Assembly: GCA_965212075.1 (NCBI GenBank)
Contig: OZ243043.1
Span: 1,116,001-1,180,000, forward strand
Length of the DNA: 64,000 nucleotides
Source of the DNA: CBDBUR01 sp965212075
Lineage (GTDB): Bacteria > Pseudomonadota > Alphaproteobacteria > JAPOUT01 > G958296285
Reading direction: 5' to 3'
Positions 17,535 through 25,838 of the stretch are shown here, piece after piece (within the stretch, counting starts at the first letter, position 1; each line of letters opens with the position of its first letter). A model generated the notes under the pieces. That model was not told the DNA's origin. It saw only the letters and a list, made by a program, of their open reading frames with translations, and made no database searches. The position numbers and the translations under genes were made by a program.

Positions 17535-18983
17535 CTACCCGCGCCAGAAAATGCGCGTGAACAGCACAAAGACGGTGAAAATCTCCAAACGCCCGACCAG
17601 CATCGCAGCGGATAAAATCCACTTCACATGATCGCTCAACTCAGCAAATGACCCCGCCGGACCGATGATGCCGCCCAATCCCGGGCCCACATTTGATACC
17701 GACGTCGCCGCCGCCGAAATCGACGTGATCACATCAAGCCCCGATATGTTCAACAAAACCGCCACCACCGCACAGCAAATCGCATAGAGAAAAATAAAGT
17801 TCATCACCGACGCCGAAATCACGCGCGTGACCGCCACGCCATTATAGCGCGGCACAATCACCGCATTGGGATAGACCACATTGCCCAATGCAGCCTTTAA
17901 GACGCGAAAAATAATGATAAACCGAAACGCCTTGATCCCGCACGATGTTGAGCCCGCACAGCCGCCCAAAAAAGTCAGCAAAAAGAAAAAGGCCACAGCA
18001 AAACCGCCCCATTGGCCGTAATCGGTGCTCGCATAGCCTGTGCCGGTGATGATGGAAATCGCATTAAAGCTCGCTTGGCGCAAAGAAGTGCCAAAATCAT
18101 CCAAACTGCCCAAATAATGATCCACCGACAAAATCAAAATCGCGCCAATCAGCGTGATCAAAAACCAGCGCGACTGGTCGTCGCGCCGAAAGGCCGCAAA
18201 ATTTCCCCGCAAGCCTTGAAAATAAAGCGTGAACGGCAAAGAGCCCAAAATCATGAACACCATCGCCGTGACTTCCAAAGAGGCTGAATTAAAAAAGCCA
18301 AAAGACTGGTCGCTATTGGCAAAACCGCCGGTCGCCACCGTCGTCATGGAATGGCAGATGCTGTCAAACAAAGACATGCCAAAAATAAAATAAAACAAAG
18401 CGCAAGAAAACGTCAGCAAGCCATAAACCGCCGTGATGTAGCCCGCAAATTGCGCCGCGCGCGGCAAAATGTTTTCTGAATTGTCCGACGATTCCATCCG
18501 GAAGAGCTGCATGCCACCAATTTGCAGCATCGGCAAAATCGCCAGCGACGTAACAATGATCCCCACGCCGCCGATCCATTGCAGCAAAGCGCGCCACAAT
18601 AAGAATCCTGCCGACGCATCATCCAGACCGGTCACAACGGTTGAACCGGTCGTCGTCAAGCCCGACATCGATTCAAAAAACGCATCGGTATAGCTCATGC
18701 CGACGCTCGAAAAAGTCAATGGCAGCGCCGAAAACGTCGCCAGCGCTACCCAAGACAAAGACGTTAAAATAAATGCCTGCTGAACGCTCAGCCCCGATAC
18801 GCGATCCCAGTTGGCGATGATCAACGTCGCCGCAAAGCCCAAAGTCAAAACGCCGGAAACAAAAAAGCCAAACCAATCATCTAAACCCAAAGCCAAATCC
18901 AACAAGGCCGGCACAAACATGAAAAACCCAAGCGGGGTCAGCAGCACTCCCACCACCAGCAAAATCGGACGCAGATTAATCAT
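17535..18983 (-). CDS. trkH: TrkH-type potassium uptake protein
   Basis: This 482-residue membrane protein has four pore-loop repeats with selectivity-filter glycines: LTTTGSTV, TVATGGFAN, ITGTGYAST and SNVGPGLG. It is the translocating subunit of Trk potassium uptake and normally needs the NAD-binding regulator TrkA, which is not encoded nearby. It is transcribed toward the RND gene and ends 12 bases from it. Confidence 0.92.
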   Translation of the reverse strand: MINLRPILLVVGVLLTPLGFFMFVPALLDLALGLDDWFGFFVSGVLTLGFAATLIIANWDRVSGLSVQQAFILTSLSWVALATFSALPLTFSSVGMSYTDAFFESMSGLTTTGSTVVTGLDDASAGFLLWRALLQWIGGVGIIVTSLAILPMLQIGGMQLFRMESSDNSENILPRAAQFAGYITAVYGLLTFSCALFYFIFGMSLFDSICHSMTTVATGGFANSDQSFGFFNSASLEVTAMVFMILGSLPFTLYFQGLRGNFAAFRRDDQSRWFLITLIGAILILSVDHYLGSLDDFGTSLRQASFNAISIITGTGYASTDYGQWGGFAVAFFFLLTFLGGCAGSTSCGIKAFRFIIIFRVLKAALGNVVYPNAVIVPRYNGVAVTRVISASVMNFIFLYAICCAVVAVLLNISGLDVITSISAAATSVSNVGPGLGGIIGPAGSFAELSDHVKWILSAAMLVGRLEIFTVFVLFTRIFWRG

Positions 18984-18999
18984 CGCCGCTCACAAAACT

Positions 19000-20229
19000 C
19001 TAAAACGTCGCCGAAAATGCGCCTGCAATATCATCGCAAATATCCTGCTTATCCTCCAGCCCTACCGAAAGCCGCAGCAAAGATTCATTGATCCCCAGTG
19101 CGGCGCGCTCATCTGGCGAAAGCTTTGAGTGGGTCGTCGTCGCAGGATGCGTGATTAAGCTTTTTGTGTCGCCCAAATTATTTGAAATTTTGACCAGACG
19201 CAGATGATTGACAAAGCGAAATGCCTCAGCGCGCCCGCCTTCAACTTCAAAAGCCACCAGCGCGCCGGGCAGACTCATCTGCTGCATCGCCAAATTATGC
19301 TGCCGATGCGACGGCAGACCCGGATAAAAAACCCGCCGCACATTTTTTTGGCCTTCCAAAAATTTCGCCACAACCAAAGACGTCGCACAATGCGCGCGCA
19401 CGCGCAAATCCAAAGTCTCCAGCCCCTTTAACATCACCCAAGCATTAAACGGCGATAAAGAGGGGCCTGTGTTGCGGTAAAACGGCACAAGGTCTTCATT
19501 GACATAATCTTGGCTGCCCAAAATCACGCCGCCCATGCAGCGCCCTTGGCCGTCAATATGTTTTGTCGCCGAATAAACAACAATGTCGGCGCCATAATCC
19601 AGCGGCTTTTGCAGGATCGGCGTCGCGAAGACATTATCCACGATCAGGCGCGCGCTCTGATGTTTTGCCAGCGCGCTGACCGCAGCCAGATCAATGATTT
19701 CCAATGTCGGGTTGGACGGCGTTTCCAAAAAAAACGCCTTCGTCTGAGGACGGCAGGCAGCCTCCCAAGCGGCAATGTCGGTGCCGTCAACAAAATCAAC
19801 GTCAATGCCGTAGCGCGGCAGGACGTTCTCCAGCACAAACCGGCACGAGCCAAACAAAGCCCGCGCCGAAACAACATGATCTCCCTGACGCAAAAAGCAT
19901 AACAAGGATGTTGTCACCGCCGCCATGCCGGTCGCGGTGGCGCGCGCATCGTCTGCGCCTTCCAGAGCGATCATGCGCTCTTCAAATGTGCGCACCGTCG
20001 GATTGCCGTAGCGGCTATAGATGAAGCCCTCTTCCTCGCCGGCAAAACGCGCCTGCGCCTGCTCAGCGCTTTGATAGACATAGCCTGAAGTCAGATAAAG
20101 CGCTTCCGCCGTCTCGCCATAGGCCGAGCGCGGCTGGCCGTCATGAATCATGCGTGTGGGCAGCGCGGGCAGCGCGGACAGGGCGCGCTGATTTTTATCT
20201 TTTCGATTTTTCGTCATTTTTTTCGTCAT
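19000..20229 (-). CDS. metZ: O-succinylhomoserine sulfhydrylase MetZ
   Basis: This 409-residue Cys/Met-metabolism PLP enzyme has the PLP lysine in SATKHIDGQGR, followed by CMGGVILG, a signature of MetZ rather than of MetB or MetY, and SNNLGDTKSLITHPATTTHS near the C-terminus. It makes homocysteine from O-succinylhomoserine and sulfide. The start region is duplicated: ATG at 20229 and at 20217 are 12 bases apart in a tandem repeat (MTKK/MTKN). It is divergent from the dCTP deaminase gene, an arrangement common in alphaproteobacteria. Confidence 0.9.
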   Translation of the reverse strand: MTKKMTKNRKDKNQRALSALPALPTRMIHDGQPRSAYGETAEALYLTSGYVYQSAEQAQARFAGEEEGFIYSRYGNPTVRTFEERMIALEGADDARATATGMAAVTTSLLCFLRQGDHVVSARALFGSCRFVLENVLPRYGIDVDFVDGTDIAAWEAACRPQTKAFFLETPSNPTLEIIDLAAVSALAKHQSARLIVDNVFATPILQKPLDYGADIVVYSATKHIDGQGRCMGGVILGSQDYVNEDLVPFYRNTGPSLSPFNAWVMLKGLETLDLRVRAHCATSLVVAKFLEGQKNVRRVFYPGLPSHRQHNLAMQQMSLPGALVAFEVEGGRAEAFRFVNHLRLVKISNNLGDTKSLITHPATTTHSKLSPDERAALGINESLLRLSVGLEDKQDICDDIAGAFSATF

Positions 20230-20350
20230 TTGCGGATTTAAGAACTCTCTACCCGTTCAAGTCAAGCCAATGAAGTCAAATGAAATCAGGGGATAAGTCT
20301 TTCGCTGAATCATGGGGATAAAGCCTCATCTGCCCGCCGACGGCCTTTTG

Positions 20351-20364
20351 AGGCCGATCGGCCT
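20351..20364. promoter_or_regulatory. 14-bp perfect palindrome between metZ and the dCTP deaminase gene
   Basis: AGGCCGATCGGCCT is a perfect palindrome, and the sequence just before it (CGGCC, ttttga, GGCCG) can form an alternative hairpin with its left half. It lies in the 188-base divergent promoter region. GANTC sites (possible CcrM/GcrA sites) occur on both sides, near 20310 and 20368. Confidence 0.4.
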
Positions 20365-20417
20365 GTGGATTCTTCATTTAACCCATCGCGCGCAGGTTTC
20401 GGCTATAAGTGGCCATC

Positions 20418-21623
20418 ATGTCCGTCCAGACAAAAGCCGTTCATCTGCCCTTTCCCGCTTGGCCAAATAAAGAAAATGATGCCGCCGAGAACGGCCTGCT
20501 CGCGGCAAAACATATACGTGCCCTGATCGCGCGGCGCGCCATTTGCGCAAATGCGGATGATAACGCGGGCGATAACGCGGGCGAAATTGAAGAGCACCAA
20601 ATCCAGCCCGCGAGCCTAGACCTAAGATTAGGGCGGCGTGGTGTGCGCCTTCAGGCGAGCTTCCTGCCCGGCCCTCATGCGCGGGTCGCGAACAAGGCCA
20701 AACAATTCAGCCTCCATCAATTTGACCTCGCGCCCGACCAAGACCTCGTGCTGGAAACCGGCTGCGTCTATCTCATTGAGCTTGCCGAAAGCCTCGCGCT
20801 GCCCGAAAACATCGCCGCGCTCGCCAGCCCCAAAAGCTCCACTGGCCGCATTGATGTCTTCACGCGCCTCATCACCGATTTCGGCAGCTATTTTGACCAA
20901 GTGCCGCAAGGATATAAAGGACCGCTTTATCTTGAAATCGCGCCGCGCTCGTTTGGGATCATCGCGCGCGCCGGCTCCAAGCTCGCGCAGTTGCGCTTCC
21001 GCCAAGGCCGCGCGGCCTATGACAATTACCGCCTCAGCGCTTTGCACAAGCAAGAGGCGCTGGTCGCGCAAGATCATCGGCTCAATCTCAATCAGGGGCT
21101 GCTGCTCTCGGTTGATTTGAGCCAGCAGCACGATCAGCTTGATGGGCAAATTTGTGGCTATCGCGCAAAACAGCATACGCCGCTCATTGATGTGGATAAA
21201 AGCCACGCGTATGACATCAAAAATTTCTGGGAGCCGATCGCCGCTCCGACAGATAAAAGAATTATTTTAGACCCCGGCGCTTTTTATATTCTCGCTTCGC
21301 GCGAGGCGGTGCGCATCCCGCCGACCCACGCCGCCGAAATGATGCCGTTCGATTCTCAGATCGGCGAGTTCCGCGCGCATTATGCGGGGTTTTTTGATCC
21401 GGGATTTGGCACGCGCCATGCCGAGTCCGACAGCCAGTCGGGTGCCCGCGCTGTGCTTGAGATTCGCTCGCGCGAAGCGCCTTTCATTTTGGAACATGGG
21501 CAGACCATCGGGCGGCTCGTCTTTGAGCGGCTGCTTGCTGCGAGCGGGCATCATTACGACCAGCGCGACAATGCTCATTATCAAGGACAGGGCTTGGCGC
21601 TCTCAAAACATTTTAAAAAATAA
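20418..21623 (+). CDS. dcd: 2'-deoxycytidine 5'-triphosphate deaminase, bimodular form
   Basis: The product is 401 residues from ATG 20418, about twice the usual Dcd length. Two dUTPase/Dcd folds are visible: IQPASLDLRLG and SPKSSTGRIDVFTRL in the first half, and a related GAFYILASREAVRIP region in the second. Such two-module dCTP deaminases are typical of alphaproteobacteria. It supplies dUTP for dTMP synthesis. A GTG at 20409 is in frame, but ATG 20418 is preferred, with TATAAG ending eight bases before it. Residues 48-55 contain a duplicated DNAG unit. Confidence 0.85.
   Translation: MSVQTKAVHLPFPAWPNKENDAAENGLLAAKHIRALIARRAICANADDNAGDNAGEIEEHQIQPASLDLRLGRRGVRLQASFLPGPHARVANKAKQFSLHQFDLAPDQDLVLETGCVYLIELAESLALPENIAALASPKSSTGRIDVFTRLITDFGSYFDQVPQGYKGPLYLEIAPRSFGIIARAGSKLAQLRFRQGRAAYDNYRLSALHKQEALVAQDHRLNLNQGLLLSVDLSQQHDQLDGQICGYRAKQHTPLIDVDKSHAYDIKNFWEPIAAPTDKRIILDPGAFYILASREAVRIPPTHAAEMMPFDSQIGEFRAHYAGFFDPGFGTRHAESDSQSGARAVLEIRSREAPFILEHGQTIGRLVFERLLAASGHHYDQRDNAHYQGQGLALSKHFKK
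20559..20582 (+). repeat. 12-bp in-frame duplication in the dCTP deaminase gene
   Basis: gataacgcgggc occurs twice in a row and encodes DNAG-DNAG in an N-terminal loop. Confidence 0.9.
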
Positions 21624-21626
21624 AAT

Positions 21627-22559
21627 TCAAGACGAACATGAGCCGCCGCCCAGCACGCAAAAGCGCGCGCAATGCGGATGGTTGAGCCAGATCGACCCGC
21701 TCGCCTGTTTGAGGCTCGTCCCCATTTCAAAGCGGTCATCATAAGGCAGGAGCGTGCAGGCCGCGACCACCGGCTTCTTGTCGCCCTTGCGCTTGACGAC
21801 CATGCGCGACGACGCGCACATGATGCCGTCCGGATCAACATTTAATTTCTCCCAACATTGCGTCGTGATTTCCGGCACGTCTTTTGTCTCGTCCATCTCC
21901 GGAAACACGACCAAAGCTTCGGGATCGTCATCAAGCACAACGCCGATGCGCGCAAAAAGCGCCTGATAGCCTGTCTGCAAAACATCCTCCTCCTCGCCCG
22001 ACAAACGCCGTCCGGCGATATGAATGCGAAACCCCTCGCGCGTGAGCCAGTCTAGGCCCTGCAGAGTTTTCTCCCACGAGCCCGCGCCGCGCTCCTCATC
22101 ATGGACGGCCTGCGTATAATGATCGAGACTGACGCGCAGAACCAGTCCGGCAGCACCATATTTGTCTTTCAGCCCAATGAGTCCCTGCTGAACGCCTTTG
22201 CGCAACATGGGCTGCATCGCATTGGTCAAAACCAGAGCCTCAAAGCCGCGCGCGAGCACTTCATCCAAAATTTCAATGATTTCGGGATTCATAAAAGGCT
22301 CGCCGCCAGTGAAAGCGATTTTTTTTGTCGGAAGGCCATCGCGCGCGATCTCGTCAAGAAACACCGCCACCTCATCGCGGCTGATATAGACAAGCCGGTC
22401 ATTGGTCGGACTCGATTCAATATAGCAATTCGCGCAGTCTATATTGCACAACGTGCCGGTGTTGAACCACAAAACATCCAATTGGCGCAAATGAATGAAG
22501 GCGCGCTCTTCACCATCAGCGGTTATTTTGCGATCCTGAAACTTATTTTCTTGAAGCAA
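21627..22559 (-). CDS. radical SAM protein with C-terminal cysteine cluster
   Basis: The radical SAM cluster is CNIDCANC (C-x3-C-x2-C), with IAFTGGEPFMNPEI as the SAM-contacting GGEP motif. A C-terminal tail HCARFCVLGGGSC could bind another Fe-S cluster. A TTG at 22559 is chosen (310 residues): it is preceded at ideal distance by AAAAGGAG, whereas the upstream ATG at 22595 lacks a Shine-Dalgarno site and would overlap the membrane-protein gene by 53 bases. The substrate is unknown. It is the last gene of the leftward arm that begins with the PPIase gene. Confidence 0.8.
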   Translation of the reverse strand: MLQENKFQDRKITADGEERAFIHLRQLDVLWFNTGTLCNIDCANCYIESSPTNDRLVYISRDEVAVFLDEIARDGLPTKKIAFTGGEPFMNPEIIEILDEVLARGFEALVLTNAMQPMLRKGVQQGLIGLKDKYGAAGLVLRVSLDHYTQAVHDEERGAGSWEKTLQGLDWLTREGFRIHIAGRRLSGEEEDVLQTGYQALFARIGVVLDDDPEALVVFPEMDETKDVPEITTQCWEKLNVDPDGIMCASSRMVVKRKGDKKPVVAACTLLPYDDRFEMGTSLKQASGSIWLNHPHCARFCVLGGGSCSS

Positions 22560-23136
22560 GGTTTGATCTCCTTTTGATTTCACGGAATCTACCATCAGAT
22601 TTTAACAGCGCAAACATCACAAGCAGCATGATCGGCAAAAAAACTTCTCCTGCCTCTTCAAATGAGAACCAAAACCGCGTGGCAATATGCAGCCGATCAG
22701 AAATTTGCGATGTCAAGGCTATGATAAACATTGCCAGCAAAAAGCACAAATAGCCTTTTTGCCGCAGAAATATCCCGATATTGCCCGCCGAGCGCCACAG
22801 GCCAAAGGCGATGAGCGCCAAAAGCGCCAATAAAACCGCCAGCCGGAATAAAGCATTCGTATAAAAATCCACGAGCCCAAAGGCTTCCGCCGCCATGCGC
22901 ATCAAAGAAAGCTCGCGGAGGATCATAAACAAAAATACCAGCACCGGATAAAAATCAAAATATCTCTGAATGTCTTTGATATAAAAAGCAATCACCACAA
23001 CATATAAAATCACGGTTGCCAGCTCTGATGGGGAGTTTTCATATCCCCAGCGAAAATAATAAATCAATCCGAGCAAAAAGCCGTAAAGCCCGATGAGAAA
23101 TAAGGTCCATCCTATATATTTTTTATTGAGAGTCAT
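22543..23136 (-). CDS. small polytopic membrane protein, function unknown
   Basis: About 197 residues from ATG 23136 (MTLNKKYIGWTLFLIG) with roughly six hydrophobic segments and a basic C-terminus. A longer frame to 23262 would overlap the HupE/UreJ gene by more than 120 bases and is rejected. The gene begins just before the stop of its upstream neighbour and overlaps the radical SAM start, so all are probably cotranscribed. I do not recognise the family. Confidence 0.6.
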   Translation of the reverse strand: MTLNKKYIGWTLFLIGLYGFLLGLIYYFRWGYENSPSELATVILYVVVIAFYIKDIQRYFDFYPVLVFLFMILRELSLMRMAAEAFGLVDFYTNALFRLAVLLALLALIAFGLWRSAGNIGIFLRQKGYLCFLLAMFIIALTSQISDRLHIATRFWFSFEEAGEVFLPIMLLVMFALLKSDGRFREIKRRSNLASRK

Positions 23137-23140
23137 CTGT

Positions 23141-24388
23141 TCATAAAAGTGCGCGGCCAACAAACCAATAAACGCCCAGCCCAACCAATATAGACGCCGC
23201 AATATGCGGCATCTCCTGCCATAAAGCGCGCGTGTGAGTCCAAAGCGGCAAAATGCGCGCAAGACCGCCCACCAAAACCAATAGGCTCACCACAAGCGCC
23301 ACTTGCCCCAGCTCCACGCCGATGTTGAACCCAGCGAGCGCCGCCAAAAGATGCGCCTGCGGCAAATTGGCCTCAGCGAGAACCGACGCAAAGCCAAATC
23401 CATGAATCAAGCCAAATAAAACCGAAAGAAACGGCGCCATCCGGCTTGCATGATCGTGATCACGAATGAAAAATCCCCAAAACAAAATGAACATCAACAA
23501 GCCCGCCCAAGCGAGAGGGCCGAGCGCGCTCGGCCAGAAAAGCGACAAAAGAAAAAATCCCGCAAGCGAAGAGGCCAAAATCAAACACAGGCGGCGGAAT
23601 TGGCCCGGGGCTGCACTCGTGCTCTCAAGCGCCATTAAGAGCACGGTGAATCCGATCAGCGCTTCAACAAGGCTGGAGTCAGTTGACAAAATGTCGAGCG
23701 CGGCCAATCCCAAAGTCAGGCTATGGCCTAAAGTAAAGCCGGTGATCGCCCAAAAAATCAGCCGCAGCCGCGCGCAGACCAAAAGCAAAGCCGCCAAAAA
23801 GGCTAAATGATCCCAGCCGGATAAAATATGCTCAACCCCGATCGGCACATAAGCGGTGAATGCTCCCCAGCCAGTGCTTTCCAGATTTTGCGCCGCGCTG
23901 CCCAGCTTTAATTGATGGCTCTGCGTGGTCGCCGAAAAAAGACGCTCAATTGACTTGCCGTGCCACAAAAAACGCGCAAAATGAATATGGACGGGATCGC
24001 TGTTAAAAAAAATGGAGAGGCCGACAGCTAAAGTCTCGTGCTGATCTTCCGACACCTGCGAACAGCGAAACTGCATCACCGCGCGCAATTGGCTGCGCGC
24101 AATCTGCCTGACCTGCACAGATTCCCGCTTACATAAAGCCGCACCAAAACGCACAGTGATATTCTCAGACAGATGGCGCGAAAAACGCGCCGCCGCCGTG
24201 ATCGTCGGGTCGCCGAAAGGCACCAACTCAGCGGCAATGGTGGGCACACTAAAAACCGCATTGACCATTAACGCGCCGGTTTCATCCGATGCCAAACGCC
24301 ACGTTGATAAAGAGCGGCTGAACGCATGCGCCGCCGCGTCGGCAGGCAGGGACAAAAAAGCCGCAAAAATAATCGCTATGATCTTCAT
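23141..24388 (-). CDS. HupE/UreJ family membrane protein
   Basis: The product is 415 residues. A signal peptide (cleaved after about residue 20, AAAHA) is followed by a periplasmic beta-rich domain of about 160 residues, then seven to eight membrane segments. Conserved polar motifs are LSGWDHLAFL, TGFTLGHSLTL and LIHGFGFA, as in HupE/UreJ (type 2) proteins related to nickel/cobalt permeases. No hydrogenase or urease genes are nearby. It lies five bases after the PPIase gene, so the pair is probably cotranscribed. A metal-transport role is inferred from family only. Confidence 0.8.
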   Translation of the reverse strand: MKIIAIIFAAFLSLPADAAAHAFSRSLSTWRLASDETGALMVNAVFSVPTIAAELVPFGDPTITAAARFSRHLSENITVRFGAALCKRESVQVRQIARSQLRAVMQFRCSQVSEDQHETLAVGLSIFFNSDPVHIHFARFLWHGKSIERLFSATTQSHQLKLGSAAQNLESTGWGAFTAYVPIGVEHILSGWDHLAFLAALLLVCARLRLIFWAITGFTLGHSLTLGLAALDILSTDSSLVEALIGFTVLLMALESTSAAPGQFRRLCLILASSLAGFFLLSLFWPSALGPLAWAGLLMFILFWGFFIRDHDHASRMAPFLSVLFGLIHGFGFASVLAEANLPQAHLLAALAGFNIGVELGQVALVVSLLVLVGGLARILPLWTHTRALWQEMPHIAASILVGLGVYWFVGRALL

Positions 24389-24393
24389 CCGAT

Positions 24394-25245
24394 TTACGGA
24401 AAAAGCTCGATCTTGGCCTGATCACGCAGACCGGTAATATAATTTTTAAGCCGCTCATCATCGCGGCGCTGCGCATAATAAGTTGCCACGCGCGGCTTGA
24501 TGTCCTCAAATCGCGGCGGCGAAGGCTTTTGACGACCGCGCAGCCATAAAAAATCAATCCCCGCTTCACTCTCAATCGGCCCGATGATGCCGCCAACCGC
24601 AAGCGCGCCGACACGCTCGGTCAAATCTTCGCCTAAATATTCAAATAATTTATCACGCGGCAAAAGCCTGTCCGGAATCTCAATCGCAGAAGAAATATTT
24701 TTTGCGGCCAGTCTCTTAGCGAGTGCGGCAAAATTCTCGCCGCGTTTGAGCCGCGCGGCGACCTCTTGCGCCAGCTTCGCCTGCTCCGGACGCAGATAGA
24801 TCCGCACAACCCGCAACTGCTCTTTCGGCGTGAACCAAGCTTGATGTTTTTGATAAAAAGCCGCGAGCACCTCATCGGAAGGCGGTGCGGACGAGGCATC
24901 ATCCAAAATAAACCCGACCATCGCCCGCACAATTGACGCTTGCAGCGCGCGATGATTGCGCATCAGACCGATTTCCTCTGCGCGCTGGAACAATAATTCC
25001 TCTTCCACCAAGCGGTTCAGAACATATTGGCGATCTTGCGGCGTGAGCGCGCCATTTACGCGCGAGGAGGATAAGAGGTTCAGCATTTGCTGGTAGTCGG
25101 CGCGCGGGATCACGACATCATTGACGATGGCCGCCGCGTCGCGGCCATCGGGCGCAAAGCGCCATGTCACAGCCTCAAGTGCTGCCACCGCCAAGCCGAT
25201 CACCGCGCCCAGCAATAATAGCCCCTGACGGAACTTTTCTGTCAT
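24394..25245 (-). CDS. membrane-anchored parvulin-type peptidyl-prolyl isomerase
   Basis: The product is 283 residues from ATG 25245, preceded by GGGAGGCGAGG. One N-terminal membrane segment (LLLLGAVIGLAVAALEAVTW) precedes a SurA/PpiC-like region: an N-terminal helical domain (VLNRLVEEELLFQRAEEIGL) and a parvulin-like C-terminal part. The parvulin part appears divergent, so enzyme activity is uncertain; it may be a chaperone. It heads the leftward arm with HupE/UreJ and is divergent from the DUF1330-DUF3604 genes. Confidence 0.75.
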   Translation of the reverse strand: MTEKFRQGLLLLGAVIGLAVAALEAVTWRFAPDGRDAAAIVNDVVIPRADYQQMLNLLSSSRVNGALTPQDRQYVLNRLVEEELLFQRAEEIGLMRNHRALQASIVRAMVGFILDDASSAPPSDEVLAAFYQKHQAWFTPKEQLRVVRIYLRPEQAKLAQEVAARLKRGENFAALAKRLAAKNISSAIEIPDRLLPRDKLFEYLGEDLTERVGALAVGGIIGPIESEAGIDFLWLRGRQKPSPPRFEDIKPRVATYYAQRRDDERLKNYITGLRDQAKIELFP

Positions 25246-25282
25246 ATCCTCGCCTCCCTTCAAATAAATTGCCGCATAAAGC

Positions 25283-25330
25283 AAAATGCGCTAAACTCAT
25301 GCTAACAAACTCAGGGAAGGGGGACAAATG
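25283..25330 (+). promoter_or_regulatory. leader element shared with the second DUF3604 gene
   Basis: The stretch aaaatgcgctaaactca..., ending in cagggaagggggacaaATG, resembles the 44 bases before the second DUF3604 gene (28158-28201). Both contain TGCGCTAAA-x-TCA as a possible -10 region and a strong purine-rich Shine-Dalgarno. This suggests a duplicated promoter and ribosome-binding region. Confidence 0.5.
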
Positions 25331-25822
25331 AGCGCGCAAGAAAGCGGCACAGAAAAAACGCCCGACGGCATAGGCCCCGACGGCATAGACATTGAGCCAA
25401 CCCCTGATCAATTGCAAACCTTTCTCAAGGGTGATCGCGACGAGCCCATATTGATGATCAATCTGCTCGCTTATCGCGACCAAGCGATCTATCCGCCCGA
25501 TAGCGGCATGCCGCCTTGTTCGGGACGCGAAGCCTATATGAAATATGGCGCCATCGCTAATGCAAAAATCAACACTTTGGGCGGACGCATCGTCATGCAC
25601 GCGCCGCTCGTCCAGACCGTCGTCGGCAGCAGCGTCGAGACATGGGACGACATCGCTATCGCCTTTTATCCGTCGCGGCGCGCTTTCATTGATATGGCTG
25701 TCTCTATGGGCGACTATCCGGAAGCCATGCTCCACCGCCGCGCCGGTTTAGCGCGCACCGCTGTGATCCAAGCGCCCTCAGACAACACATTCAGCAATAA
25801 TCTTTTTGGCGAAACCACATAA
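25328..25822 (+). CDS. DUF1330-like protein
   Basis: This 164-residue protein has a central region PILMINLLAYRD, YMKYGAIANAKINTLGGRIVMHAP and WDDIAIAFYPSRRAFIDMA that matches the ferredoxin-like fold of the DUF1330/YciI-like group. Its biochemical role is unknown. The N-terminal tail contains a 15-bp duplication (25361-25390; PDGIG/PDGID). It precedes the first DUF3604 gene, which begins near its stop, so the two are likely coupled. Confidence 0.7.
   Translation: MSAQESGTEKTPDGIGPDGIDIEPTPDQLQTFLKGDRDEPILMINLLAYRDQAIYPPDSGMPPCSGREAYMKYGAIANAKINTLGGRIVMHAPLVQTVVGSSVETWDDIAIAFYPSRRAFIDMAVSMGDYPEAMLHRRAGLARTAVIQAPSDNTFSNNLFGETT
25361..25390 (+). repeat. 15-bp in-frame duplication in the DUF1330-like gene
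   Basis: cccgacggcataggc and cccgacggcatagac lie in tandem and encode PDGIG-PDGID. Confidence 0.85.
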
Positions 25823-25838
25823 AAAACGAAAGGGAGAA

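Noticed and set aside
20230..20417. SAM-II riboswitch upstream of metZ
   Set aside because: I looked for the conserved SAM-II core and did not find it; only a palindrome and a simple hairpin are visible.
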